Of a DNA stretch of 64,000 nt, positions 26,920-36,886 are shown one piece after another (the stretch's first letter is position 1; every line of letters begins with the position of its first letter). The DNA lies in the NCBI RefSeq assembly GCF_001422445.1, contig NZ_LMNA01000003.1, positions 203,012 through 267,011 on the forward strand, written 5' to 3'. The position numbers and the translations under genes were made by a program. Source of the stretch: Pseudorhodoferax sp. Leaf274 (GTDB lineage: Bacteria; Pseudomonadota; Gammaproteobacteria; Burkholderiales; Burkholderiaceae_C). The notes under the pieces are model-generated. The model ran no database searches. It had not been told where the DNA came from and worked only from the letters and a program-made list of their open reading frames with translations.

Positions 26920-27389
26920 TCCCCCGACTTGCCGCCGCGCTTCTCCAGCAGCCGCACGTCCGTCATCACCATGCCGCGGTCGGCCGCCTTGCACATGTCG
27001 TAGATGGTCAAGAGGCCGACCTGCACGGCCGTCAGCGCCTCCATCTCCACGCCGGTCGGCCCGATGGTCTCGGCCGTCACCATGCAATCGATCCAGGCTG
27101 CGGCATCGCCATCGCCAGGCCATGCGAATTCGACGGCCACGCGCGTCAGCGCCAACGGGTGGCACAGCGGGATCAGCTCGCTGGTCTTCTTGGCGGCCTG
27201 GATCGCGGCGATGCGCGCGATGCCCAGCACGTCGCCCTTCTTCGCGCTGCCTTGCCGGATCAGCGCCAGCGTGGCGGGCAGCATGCCGATGCGGCCGGTG
27301 GCCACGGCCACGCGGCGCGTGGCCGGCTTGTCGGCCACGTCCACCATGTGGGCCTGGCCGTGGGTGTCGAAATGTGTCAGCGTGCTCAT
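26892..27389 (-). CDS. moaC: Cyclic pyranopterin monophosphate synthase
   Basis: The 165-residue MoaC carries out the second step of molybdenum cofactor synthesis, making cPMP from the MoaA product. Family blocks are [19 protein letters not shown] at the N-terminus, [24 protein letters not shown] with the active-site Lys and His, and [23 protein letters not shown], whose MEA-T-V-L-T segment is diagnostic. Length is typical. No other moa gene is adjacent. It ends inside the 3' end of the convergent ligase gene. Confidence 0.95.
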   Translation of the reverse strand: MSTLTHFDTHGQAHMVDVADKPATRRVAVATGRIGMLPATLALIRQGSAKKGDVLGIARIAAIQAAKKTSELIPLCHPLALTRVAVEFAWPGDGDAAAWIDCMVTAETIGPTGVEMEALTAVQVGLLTIYDMCKAADRGMVMTDVRLLEKRGGKSGDYLAGGSAG

Positions 27390-27467
27390 GGGCTGGAGGG
27401 GCGGAAAACGGCAAGGGCGATGCGCCGGTGGACTGAACCCGGCGCCGGATCGCGCATCATAGAGGGC

Positions 27468-28997
27468 ATGGTTTCCACATTCCTGCGCGGTGCGCAGCGC
27501 CTGGCCTGCGTGGCGCTGGCCTGCTCCATGACCCTGGCCTCGGCCCAGGGCCTGCCCAGCCTGGGCGATGGCAGCTCGATGACGACGTCGGCCGAGCGCC
27601 GGCTGGGCGAACGCATCGCGCGCGAGCTCTACCGCGACCCGGACTTCATCGACGACGCCGTGCTCGAAGACTATGTGCAGAGCATCTGGCAGCCGTTGCT
27701 GGCGGCGGCGCGGCAGCGCGGCGAGCTGACCTCCGAGCAGGACGAGCGCTATGCCTGGGAAATCCTCATGGGCCGCGACCGCACCATCAACGCCTTCGCA
27801 TTGCCGGGAGGCTACCTGGGGCTGCACCTGGGCCTGATCGGCGCCGTCAGTTCGCGCGACGAGCTGGCCTCGGTGCTGGCACACGAGCTGACCCACGTGA
27901 CGCAGCGCCACATTTCTCGCCTCATGGAGCAGTCCTCGCGCGTCACGCCGTGGGCCATCGGCGCCATGATCCTGGGCGCACTGGCGGCCAGCAGGAGCCC
28001 GGACGCAGCCGGCGCCATGATCATGGGCAGCCAGGCAGCGGCGGTGCAGAGCCAGCTGAACTTCTCGCGCGACATGGAGCGCGAGGCCGACCGCATCGGC
28101 TACGGCGTGGCCACGCAGGCCGGCTTCGACCCGGCGGGCTTCGTGAGCATGTTCGACAAGCTGCAGCAGGCCAGCAAGCTCAACGACAACGGCGCGTTCC
28201 CCTACCTGCGCAGCCACCCGTTGACCACCGAGCGGATGGCCGACATGCAGGCGCGCCAGGCCCTGCTGGAACGGCGGCCCGCTGCGGCGCAACCCGACCT
28301 CGTGCACGGCATGATGGCCGCGCGCGCGCGCGTGCTGTCCAATCCGGGGCCGGACCGGCTGCGCTCGTGGGTCGGCGAGGCCGGCACGCTGGGCAACGTG
28401 CCCGCGGCCCAGGCTGCGCCGGTGCTGTATGCGGGGGCGCTCTCGGCCAGCCGCCTGCGCGACGACGAGGCGGCACGCGGCCTCGTCACGCGGCTGCGCG
28501 CGGCGGTGCAGGCCGACCCCAAGGCGCTGCGCCAGGCTGCGCTGCTGGATGCCGAGGTGCGGGCAGCATCCGGCGATGTGGCCGGCGCGCTGGCGGCGCT
28601 GGCCGCCATTCCTGCGAATCTGGCGGGCCGGCCCGAACTGCTGCTCGCCGCCCCCCTGCAGATCCGCAGCGGCGGCGCGGCCGAGGTGGCGCAACGCCTG
28701 CAGGCCCGCGTGGTGCTGGATGCGCGCGACGCGGCCGCCTGGCAGCAGCTGGCCAGTGCCTATGCGCAGCAGGGGCAGACGCTGCGCGCCATCCGGGCCG
28801 AGGCCGAGCAGCAGGTCGCGCGGCTGGACTACGCTGGCGCGCTCGACCGCTTCAAGGCCGCGCAGAACTACGCGCGCGGGCCGCGCCAGGGCAATGCGCC
28901 GGGCGACCACATCGAGGCCTCGATCATCGACACCCGGGCGCGGCAGATCGAAGCCATCGTGAAGGAGCAGGAGAAAGAGCGGCTGGCCGAACGTTGA
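27468..28997 (+). CDS. bepA: M48-family periplasmic metalloprotease, BepA/YfgC-like
   Basis: The 509-residue protein has a signal peptide (cleavage near SAQ, residue 27) and an M48 zinc-protease domain. The motif is HELTH at residues 139-143, with the third ligand Glu in the helix of [11 protein letters not shown]. The C-terminal half is alpha-helical, of TPR type (residues about 290-480), as in BepA, which assists LptD/BAM assembly or degrades stalled outer membrane proteins. The frame is open upstream, but the ATG at 27468 opens the signal peptide. It is divergent from moaC with a 78-base gap. Confidence 0.9.
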   Translation: MVSTFLRGAQRLACVALACSMTLASAQGLPSLGDGSSMTTSAERRLGERIARELYRDPDFIDDAVLEDYVQSIWQPLLAAARQRGELTSEQDERYAWEILMGRDRTINAFALPGGYLGLHLGLIGAVSSRDELASVLAHELTHVTQRHISRLMEQSSRVTPWAIGAMILGALAASRSPDAAGAMIMGSQAAAVQSQLNFSRDMEREADRIGYGVATQAGFDPAGFVSMFDKLQQASKLNDNGAFPYLRSHPLTTERMADMQARQALLERRPAAAQPDLVHGMMAARARVLSNPGPDRLRSWVGEAGTLGNVPAAQAAPVLYAGALSASRLRDDEAARGLVTRLRAAVQADPKALRQAALLDAEVRAASGDVAGALAALAAIPANLAGRPELLLAAPLQIRSGGAAEVAQRLQARVVLDARDAAAWQQLASAYAQQGQTLRAIRAEAEQQVARLDYAGALDRFKAAQNYARGPRQGNAPGDHIEASIIDTRARQIEAIVKEQEKERLAER

Positions 28998-29030
28998 CGG
29001 CCCGCGGCCGGCCTGCGCAGGGCGCGCTGG

Positions 29031-29507
29031 CTACTCCGCGAGCACCAGCACCAGCCCAAAGATGCCGGCAATCGCGCCGGGCAAGGACCAGGGCGGCTGC
29101 TTCTTGCTGGGGGCGGGCGCCTCCGCCGGTGCCACCACCGGCTGCATGTCGTGGCCGAGCTTGGGCCGGCGCGCGTCCAGCAGGTGCTGCGTGCGGTGCT
29201 CACCGGCCAGCTGGGCCTGCAGCTCTGTCAGCGGCCCCTTGGCCAGCACTTCGGTGATGCGGTCGCCGCGCTGGCGCAGCCAGGGCGAGACCTCGTTGAA
29301 CAGCTTGTCCGACCATTTGGCGCGCCAGTTCTCGCGCGCGCTGTGGCTGACCCATTTGCTGATGCGGTGGGTCATGCGCGGAGCGCAGGCCACCAGCACC
29401 CAGTGGACCGGGGGCAGTTGCGTGTCGGTGGCGCCGGCATCGAGCACAGAGGCCAGTTGCTGCCTGGCGTAGGCCGCGTCGTCGATGTAAACAATGACCG
29501 TTTCCAT
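29031..29507 (-). CDS. Hypothetical tail-anchored protein
   Basis: The 158-residue product is not one I recognise. The N-terminal 100 residues (METVIVYIDDAAYARQQL, then VHWVLVACAPRMTHRISKWVS) look like an alpha/beta nucleotide-binding or universal-stress-like fold. A Pro/Ala linker and a single C-terminal hydrophobic helix (LPGAIAGIFGLVLVLAE) suggest anchoring by the tail. AGGAGG ahead of the ATG at 29507 is strong and decides the start over an in-frame ATG 36 bases upstream. It is on the same strand as terC, 76 bases downstream of it, and convergent with bepA. Confidence 0.75.
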   Translation of the reverse strand: METVIVYIDDAAYARQQLASVLDAGATDTQLPPVHWVLVACAPRMTHRISKWVSHSARENWRAKWSDKLFNEVSPWLRQRGDRITEVLAKGPLTELQAQLAGEHRTQHLLDARRPKLGHDMQPVVAPAEAPAPSKKQPPWSLPGAIAGIFGLVLVLAE

Positions 29508-29583
29508 GGGGGCCTCCTGGTTCGGCGGTTCGTACAAGAACATGAGGCTGCCGCCGCAGCCCCATGCCCGTTCTAGGCCTGGC

Positions 29584-30273
29584 TCAGGCGGCCTGTTGCT
29601 TGGCCGCGCTGCTGCGCTCCTTGAGCCAACCAGCGCCGAGCACGCCCAGGATCACAGCGGCCGTCAGGCCCCAGCGCAGCGCGGGATTGTCCGTGAACGT
29701 CGCGCCCAGCACCGGTTCGTTGACGATCATCTTCGCAGCCGTGAAGGCCAGCACCGCAGCACCAACCTTGATGATCATGGGGAATCGCTCGACCAGCTTG
29801 AGCACCATGGTGCTGCCGAACACCACGATGGGCACGCTGATCAGGAGGCCGATGACCACCAGGTCCATGGCACCGTGCGCCGCGCCGGCCACGCCCAGCA
29901 CGTTGTCCACGCCCATCAGCGCGTCGGCGATCATGATGGTCTTCATGGCGCCCCAGAAGGTGGTGGCCATGGGGCCGTGGTCCGCGTCGCCGCCCTGGTT
30001 GTCCGCCAGCAGCTTGTAGGCGATCCACACCAGGCCGATGCCGCCGACCAGCATCAGGCCGGGGACCTTGAGCAGCCAGACCACGCCGACCGTCATGACG
30101 GCGCGCACGGTGATGGCGCCGACGGTGCCCCAGATCACCGCCTTCCTCTGCAGGTGCGGCGGCAGGTTGCGGGCGGCCAGCGCGATGACGATGGCGTTGT
30201 CGCCAGCCAGCACCAGGTCGATGAGGATGATGGCCAGCAACGCCGACCACCAGGCGGTAGACATGAACTCCAT
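29584..30273 (-). CDS. TerC/Alx-family membrane protein, probable Mn2+ exporter
   Basis: The 229-residue protein has seven hydrophobic helices and the paired acidic motifs of TerC proteins: LAGDNAIVIALAARNLP in the first helix pair and DALMGVDNVLGVAGAA in the repeat. TerC/Alx proteins move manganese and metallate exported enzymes. The link is supported here by a manganese riboswitch upstream. GGAG lies ten bases before the ATG at 30273; an ATG at 30264 and a TTG at 30279 are alternatives. Confidence 0.92.
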   Translation of the reverse strand: MEFMSTAWWSALLAIILIDLVLAGDNAIVIALAARNLPPHLQRKAVIWGTVGAITVRAVMTVGVVWLLKVPGLMLVGGIGLVWIAYKLLADNQGGDADHGPMATTFWGAMKTIMIADALMGVDNVLGVAGAAHGAMDLVVIGLLISVPIVVFGSTMVLKLVERFPMIIKVGAAVLAFTAAKMIVNEPVLGATFTDNPALRWGLTAAVILGVLGAGWLKERSSAAKQQAA

Positions 30274-30389
30274 GAACAAAACTCTCCGTGTTGTAGATCA
30301 AGTACAACCAGAAACAGGCGAGCCTGGCGGAGTTGGTGAATGCAATGCCACCACAAGCGCACCTCGACCCACCCGTTTCGGGCTTGGAT

Positions 30390-30543
30390 CGAAGGTCTTG
30401 CTCGGCATGTGGTTGTCCGATGTCTGCCCGACCTGCCGGAAGTCATGCTTCGTAATGACGGCTCGGTCGAAAACGGCTGCGGCAGCTCTCCTCAACGGAT
30501 TGCCTCCCTGTGTGTCGCGGCCGGTGGGAGCTACTCCCCTTCG
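30390..30543 (-). promoter_or_regulatory. yybP-ykoY manganese riboswitch upstream of terC
   Basis: On the minus strand the aptamer starts CGAAGGGGAGTAGC at 30543 and ends GCAAGACCTTCG at 30390. GGGGAGTAGC and GCAAGACC are the two conserved internal parts that bind Mn2+, and CGAAGG/CCTTCG forms the closing stem P1. The 154-base length fits the class. A CCCG-AAA-CGGG hairpin (about 30369-30379) follows and may be part of the expression platform. About 115 bases separate the aptamer from the terC start. Confidence 0.9.
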
Positions 30544-30652
30544 CGGCGCGGATTAGAGCATCCGCTGCAGCATTTGCTTGCAAGTCCCCGCGCCGCAAAA
30601 GGGGCTTGACGAGGCGGCTGAAAGGCGCTCACAGCGCTATCATCCGCGCCCC

Positions 30653-31084
30653 ATGGCAGGCATCCACATCACCGACATCGAAGCCGCCATCAACCACTGG
30701 CGCGAACGCACACCCTCGCCCGACGGCGTGACCCTGGGGCCGGAGCTGCGGGCCCTGGCCGAGGTCTATGCGCTGATGGTGTACTACCACGAGGACGAGG
30801 CCGACGAGGCCACCATGCCCGCCAAGGCACGGCAGGCCTGGCTCGACTGGTATGCCACGCAGCCCGATACGCCCTGCATCGCGATCTGCTCCACGAGCCA
30901 GGGCGACGACGACTGCAAGGGCTGCGGCCGGACTTTCGAGGAAGTGCAGCTGTGGCCCGAGATGTCGCCTGCCGAGAAGCGCGCCACCTGGCGCCGCATC
31001 ACGCTGCACGGCCAGGCCTGGCGCTTCAACCGCTATGCCGAGCGGGCGACCGAGAAGACGGACGCCGAGCCCGACGACGCCTGA
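30653..31084 (+). CDS. DUF3717-DUF1289 fusion protein
   Basis: The 143-residue protein has a DUF3717 domain at residues 1-65 (HITDIEAAINHWRERTPSPD, then YALMVYYHEDE). A DUF1289 domain follows at residues about 73-120 (PCIAICSTSQGDDDCKGCGR, with WPEMSPAEKRATWRRI). Four cysteines in DUF1289 suggest a small metal site. DUF1289 is common, but its function is unknown; DUF3717 occurs mainly in Burkholderiales. The ATG at 30653 opens the DUF3717 domain. It is divergent from terC and convergent with yaeQ, whose stop directly abuts. Confidence 0.88.
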   Translation: MAGIHITDIEAAINHWRERTPSPDGVTLGPELRALAEVYALMVYYHEDEADEATMPAKARQAWLDWYATQPDTPCIAICSTSQGDDDCKGCGRTFEEVQLWPEMSPAEKRATWRRITLHGQAWRFNRYAERATEKTDAEPDDA

Positions 31085-31648
31085 TCAGGGCACCAGCCGT
31101 TCGCAGGCCAGCTCGAGGCTGCGCGTCGCATCGGACAGCAGCAGTTGCCCGTCCTGCACGGTGGCCTGCAGCTGCATGCTGCGCTCGGCCATCGCGGCCA
31201 GGGCCTGGCTGGTGGCCGTGGGGATGCGCCAGACGGTCAGCTTGTCCTGCCGCGCGAGCTTGCCGCGGATGCCCTGCCACCAGATCTCGGCGGAGCTCTG
31301 GTAGGCGTAGACCGCCACCGCGTCGGACTTGCCGCAGGCCTTGGCCAGCGCGCGTTCCTCGGGCAGGCCGACCTCGATCCACAGCCGGGCCTGGCCCGTG
31401 AAATCGCGCAGGATCACGTCCGGATCGTCGGGGTCGGACAGGCCGGCGCCGAAGCCCAGGGTGCCGTCGCCGTGGCAGACCGTCTGCAGCGCGTGCGCAT
31501 TGAGCGCCAGCGCGGCCAGCCGCACCATCATGCGTTCGTCGGTCTCGCTCGGGTGGCGGGCCAGCGTGAACTGGTGGTCGGCGTAGTAGCCGTGGTCGAT
31601 GTCGGCGATCGACAGCGCGGCCTTGAAGACCGTGGACTTGAGGGCCAT
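31085..31648 (-). CDS. yaeQ: YaeQ-family protein, PD-(D/E)XK-like fold
   Basis: The 187-residue protein matches YaeQ throughout: ALKSTVFKAALSIADIDHGY at the N-terminus, SETDERMMVRLAALALNA, and ARLWIEVGLPEERALAKACG, which contains the (D/E)XK-like core. YaeQ was once linked to transcript elongation through RfaH, but its biochemical role is unsettled. An in-frame ATG at 31708 would add 20 residues (LPPEGADPPWGG) that are the translation of a dispersed repeat and are not part of the family. The start is therefore taken at 31648. Confidence 0.92.
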   Translation of the reverse strand: MALKSTVFKAALSIADIDHGYYADHQFTLARHPSETDERMMVRLAALALNAHALQTVCHGDGTLGFGAGLSDPDDPDVILRDFTGQARLWIEVGLPEERALAKACGKSDAVAVYAYQSSAEIWWQGIRGKLARQDKLTVWRIPTATSQALAAMAERSMQLQATVQDGQLLLSDATRSLELACERLVP

Positions 31649-31650
31649 CA

Positions 31651-31730
31651 GATCCGCCGCCCGGCCGCCCCAAGGCGGATCAGCCCCCTCGGGAGGCAGC
31701 GACGACACGAAGTGCGGAGCGTGGGGGCCA
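31651..31730. repeat. Dispersed palindromic repeat, copy A (yaeQ-purB gap)
   Basis: The 80-base unit contains a perfect inverted repeat GATCCGCC/GGCGGATC (31651-31658 and 31674-31681) and a second pairing GCCCCC/GGGGGC (31683-31688 and 31723-31728). Its minus strand is related to copy B at 40864-40941: both contain CCCCCACGCT, then CCGAGGGGGC, then GCCTT(G/C)GGG(C/G)GGC in the same order and spacing. The type resembles repeats I associate with Comamonadaceae intergenic regions. Confidence 0.7.
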
Positions 31731-31736
31731 CAGCCA

Positions 31737-33832
<2,096 letters not shown>

Positions 33833-33853
33833 ACAGCACGGCGCACATACAGA

Positions 33854-33874
33854 ACAGGGCCCCTGGGGCCCTGT
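33854..33874 (+). terminator. GC-rich hairpin after the GST gene
   Basis: ACAGGGCCCC-T-GGGGCCCTGT is a perfect ten-base inverted repeat 22 bases after the GST stop. There is no T-tract, so its strength as a terminator is uncertain. Confidence 0.5.
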
Positions 33875-33896
33875 CGTCATTGGCGGTGTACGAAAG

Positions 33897-33992
33897 GCTG
33901 CGAAGCGCCCCGGAGCGAACGAGGGGGAGGGAGGAGGAGGAGAACCACTCCGGGATTGCTTCCAGCGCAAGGCGCAGGGAAGGCTTCGCAGC
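33897..33992. ncRNA. Candidate structured RNA with a three-way junction
   Basis: Three stems nest without conflict. Outer P1 is GCTGCGAAGC (33897-33906) with GCTTCGCAGC (33983-33992). P2 is CCCGGAG (33909-33915) with CTCCGGG (33948-33954), around a purine-rich loop. P3 is CTTCC (33959-33963) with GGAAG (33978-33982), extended inside by GCGC-AAG-GCGC (33965-33975) across an asymmetric bulge. P3 stacks directly against P1. The strand, expression and function are unknown; it may instead be a dispersed DNA repeat. Confidence 0.35.
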
Positions 33993-34211
33993 GAAAAAGG
34001 GTGTGGCGGGCGGCTGGCGGGAAGCGCTGCCCTGCACGTCACCCTGGCATGGAGGCACGGTGCCGGGGGGAAGTTCCCATGCCAAGCGCACGTGTCCGTA
34101 AAAAAATGTTCACACGCACGGGCTCGCGCAGGCAGTGTCCCGGCCCTGGCCCTAGCGCTTGCTTGGTAATTGTCGTGATCTGTGCCGAACTGCCTACAAT
34201 CCCCGCCTGTG

Positions 34212-35081
34212 ATGAAGACCGCCATGCTCTACCCGGAACTGTTCAAACAACTCGAAGCCGTGCGCTGGAACATGGAGAAGGACATCCCCTGGGACCAGTT
34301 CGACGCCTCCAAGCTCACGGACGAGCAGGCGCAGACCATCAAGATGAACGCCATCACCGAGTGGTCGGCACTGCCGGCCACCGAGATGTTCCTGCGTGAC
34401 AACCAGGGCGACAGCGATTTCTCGGCCTTCATGTCCGTCTGGTTCTTCGAGGAGCAGAAGCACTCGCTCGTGCTCATGGAATACCTGCGGCGCTTCAAGC
34501 CCGAACTGGCGCCCACCGAGGCCGAACTGCACGAGGTGCGCTTCCAGTTCGACCCCGCGCCCGCGCTCGAAACCCTCATGCTGCATTTCTGCGGCGAGAT
34601 CCGCCTGAACCACTGGTACCGGCGCGCCAGCGAATGGCACACCGAGCCCGTGATCAAGAAGATCTACGACACGCTGAGCAAGGACGAGGCCCGCCACGGC
34701 GGCGCCTACCTGCGCTACATGAAGCGCGCCATCCAGAACGTGGGCAACGAGGCGCGCGCGGCCTTCACCAAGGTCGGCGTGCTCATGGCCAGCGCACGGC
34801 GCACGGCCCAGGCCCTGCACCCGACCAACCTGCATGTGAACCAGAGCCTGTTCCCGCGCGACACGGTGCAGTCGCGCCTGCCCAATCCCGAGTGGCTGGA
34901 GCATTGGCTGGACCAGCAGATCAAGTTCGACGCCGTCTGGGAAGGCAAGGTCGTCGACCGCATCCTGCACAACCTGAGCCTGCTGATGGACCGCAGCTTC
35001 AAGACCGTGCAGGAGCTGAACCGCTACCGCAAGGAAATCACGCGCGAGCAGGCTGCGGCGGTGGCGCCCGGCGCTGCCTGA
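34212..35081 (+). CDS. Ferritin-like di-iron protein
   Basis: The 289-residue helical protein carries the four-helix di-iron pattern: E50, E81-Q-K-H84, E129 and E159-A-R-H162, that is, Glu, ExxH, Glu, ExxH. That is the metal set of ferritin-like oxidases and acyl-ACP desaturase relatives. It has no signal peptide. The substrate is unknown; a soluble oxidase or hydroxylase is the best guess. The ATG at 34212 is only 11 bases after a TACAAT box, and no ribosome site is seen, so the mRNA leader is very short. Confidence 0.8.
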   Translation: MKTAMLYPELFKQLEAVRWNMEKDIPWDQFDASKLTDEQAQTIKMNAITEWSALPATEMFLRDNQGDSDFSAFMSVWFFEEQKHSLVLMEYLRRFKPELAPTEAELHEVRFQFDPAPALETLMLHFCGEIRLNHWYRRASEWHTEPVIKKIYDTLSKDEARHGGAYLRYMKRAIQNVGNEARAAFTKVGVLMASARRTAQALHPTNLHVNQSLFPRDTVQSRLPNPEWLEHWLDQQIKFDAVWEGKVVDRILHNLSLLMDRSFKTVQELNRYRKEITREQAAAVAPGAA

Positions 35082-35092
35082 TCCCTCCGGGG

Positions 35093-36301
35093 TCAGACGA
35101 GGGTGAGCAGGCGGTCCAGCGGAACCTGGACCTTCACATCGCGCTGCGGCACGCTGGCCGCGATCTTGTATTGCGGCAGGGCCGTGTCGCGCAGCATCAT
35201 CGTGCCGGCCGGCAGCCCATCGCGGTTGACCAGCACCGCCACGCGCGGCGTGCTGGTGTTCTTGCCCCGCTGGATCACCACCGCGAGCTCGTTGCTGATC
35301 AGCCGCACGTACAGGCCCGGCGAATACACGCCCACGGCCTTGATGAGCGCCGCGCCGGCTTCGTCCACCTGCTGCTCCTCGTCGAAGTAGCAACCCTGCA
35401 TCGCGGCCGAGGTGGACATGGGCGCGCGCGACACGCGCGGCGCCAGCCGGCTCGTGAACATGTCGGCGCGCTGGAGCAGGCGCGCCAGCCGCAGCGGCAG
35501 CGTCTTGCCCGCCAGCGGCCCCGGTGCGCGGTCATGGTGGTGGCGCACGGCCAGCAGCCAGTTCTCGTCGGTCACGCCCAGCGCCAGCAGCTGCGCGAAG
35601 CTGCGCTGCGCATGCAGCTCGATGGCCTCGATCTGCGCCGCCGTCAGGGCCTGCGTCTGCTGGGCCAGCTGGTCCTGCAGTGCCGTCATGCTGATGTTCA
35701 TGGTCAGCGCCGCCTTGCCCAGGGCCTCGTCGAGTTCCTGCGGCCACTGCAGCACCTCGCGGGCGGCCAGGCTGCACACCACGTAGACCACCATGGCATG
35801 CGTGGCGCTGTACATGCGCGTCTCGGTGGCGGCCAGGTGGTTCAGCGCCAGCAGCGTGGCGTCCGGGTGGTGCTGCAGCGCCTCGCGCAGCTCCTGGTAG
35901 AGCCTGTCGAGCCGGCCCAGGAAGTCCTCGCCCTGCACATCGCGCAGCAGGCCGTTGGCGCGCGACTGCAGTGCCACCCAGTCGGGCCGGTCGGGCTTCT
36001 CGGGCCGCACGTTGCTGGTGAACAGGTCATCGGGCGCGATCTTCACGTTCTGGATCTCACCCAGCGTGCGCTCCGAGCGCACCATGTCGTGCAGCTTGCC
36101 CATGTAGGCACGCTGGCGGTCGTCGCTGGCGTCCATGTCGACGCAGACCGTGATGCCGCGCGCCGTCCATTGCATGAACTCGCCGCGCGACTGGATCACG
36201 TAGCCCTTGTGCGCCAGCAGCACGCCGCGCTCGGTGCGCAGCTCGAAGGGAAGCGGCTGGCCGAGCTTGATCGAGCTGATGTTGACTTCGACGAGGTTCA
36301 T
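35093..36301 (-). CDS. Degenerate HD-GYP-like protein with N-terminal PilZ/DUF3391-type region
   Basis: The 402-residue protein has the layout of cyclic-di-GMP phosphodiesterases of the HD-GYP class. The N-terminal part resembles DUF3391 (VNISSIKLGQPLPFELRTERGVLLAHKGYVI). The helical domain after it has RMYSATHAMVVYVV where the first His is expected, RHHHDRAP where HHE is expected, and FDEEQQVDEAGAALIKAVG near the end. The HD pair and the GYP motif are missing or changed. Catalysis is therefore doubtful, and binding or scaffolding is more likely. It is convergent with the ferritin-like gene and divergent from rfaE2. Confidence 0.78.
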   Translation of the reverse strand: MNLVEVNISSIKLGQPLPFELRTERGVLLAHKGYVIQSRGEFMQWTARGITVCVDMDASDDRQRAYMGKLHDMVRSERTLGEIQNVKIAPDDLFTSNVRPEKPDRPDWVALQSRANGLLRDVQGEDFLGRLDRLYQELREALQHHPDATLLALNHLAATETRMYSATHAMVVYVVCSLAAREVLQWPQELDEALGKAALTMNISMTALQDQLAQQTQALTAAQIEAIELHAQRSFAQLLALGVTDENWLLAVRHHHDRAPGPLAGKTLPLRLARLLQRADMFTSRLAPRVSRAPMSTSAAMQGCYFDEEQQVDEAGAALIKAVGVYSPGLYVRLISNELAVVIQRGKNTSTPRVAVLVNRDGLPAGTMMLRDTALPQYKIAASVPQRDVKVQVPLDRLLTLV

Positions 36302-36391
36302 GTCTGCACGATTATGGAAGCCGCGTCGTGGCCCGCACGGCCGGAAATGCAGGCCGATGGCGCGGCATTTCCGCTGCTAGCATCGCCGCCC

Positions 36392-36886
36392 ATGACAGCT
36401 TTCGCCCCCCCGGAGTTCCTGGCCAAGATCTGCGCGCGCGCGAAGGCGCCTGCACTGCTGGCCGCCTTGCCCAAGCCCTGGGTCTTCACCAACGGCGTGT
36501 TCGACATCCTGCACCGCGGCCATGTCAGCTACCTTGCGCAGGCCCGCGCGCAGGGCGGCAGCCTGGTGCTGGGGCTCAACAGCGACGCGTCTGCGCGCCG
36601 CTTGGGCAAGGGGCCGGACCGCCCGCTAAATGCCGAGGCCGACCGCGCCGTCATGCTGGCCGCGCTGGCATCGGTGGACCTGGTGACCTGGTTCGACGAG
36701 GACACGCCGCAGGCCCTGATCGGCGAACTGCGGCCCGACCTCATCGTCAAGGGCGGCGACTACGACATGGACAAGCTGCCCGAGACCGCGCTGGTGCGCA
36801 GCTGGGGCGGCGATGCGCTGGCGATCCCGTTCGTCGACGGCTACTCGACGACCGCGCTGGTCGCCCGCATCCGCGACAAGCCGTAG
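36392..36886 (+). CDS. rfaE2: D-glycero-beta-D-manno-heptose 1-phosphate adenylyltransferase
   Basis: The 164-residue nucleotidyltransferase activates heptose 1-phosphate with ATP to ADP-heptose for lipopolysaccharide inner core. FTNGVFDILHRGHVSYL holds the HxGH motif, and YSTTALVARIRDK the C-terminal ISTS-like motif. It corresponds to the C-terminal half of HldE, encoded as a separate protein (HldC/RfaE2) as usual in betaproteobacteria. The ATG at 36392 gives the family N-terminus. Its 3' end overlaps the rhombosortase gene on the other strand by 46 bases. Confidence 0.94.
   Translation: MTAFAPPEFLAKICARAKAPALLAALPKPWVFTNGVFDILHRGHVSYLAQARAQGGSLVLGLNSDASARRLGKGPDRPLNAEADRAVMLAALASVDLVTWFDEDTPQALIGELRPDLIVKGGDYDMDKLPETALVRSWGGDALAIPFVDGYSTTALVARIRDKP

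Larger units (their letters stand above)
33833..34211. other. 379-base gap with nested inverted repeats and a ferritin-like gene promoter
   Basis: No gene is supported. The stretch holds a perfect palindrome at 33854-33874, a possible three-way-junction RNA at 33897-33992 (listed separately), an eight-base inverted repeat TGGCATGG/CCATGCCA (34045-34052 and 34077-34084) enclosing a second small hairpin, and a promoter-like TTGTCG (34170-34175) and TACAAT (34195-34200) 19 bases apart ahead of the ferritin-like gene. Confidence 0.5.

Noticed and set aside
33841-34169. Short frames in the GST to ferritin-like gap as a small gene
   Set aside because: They are low-complexity, lack ribosome sites and overlap the inverted repeats; no family likeness was seen.
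34634-36391. Long 5' extension of the rfaE2 frame
   Set aside because: It runs through the ferritin-like gene in the wrong frame and antisense to the HD-GYP-like gene; the family N-terminus begins at 36392.
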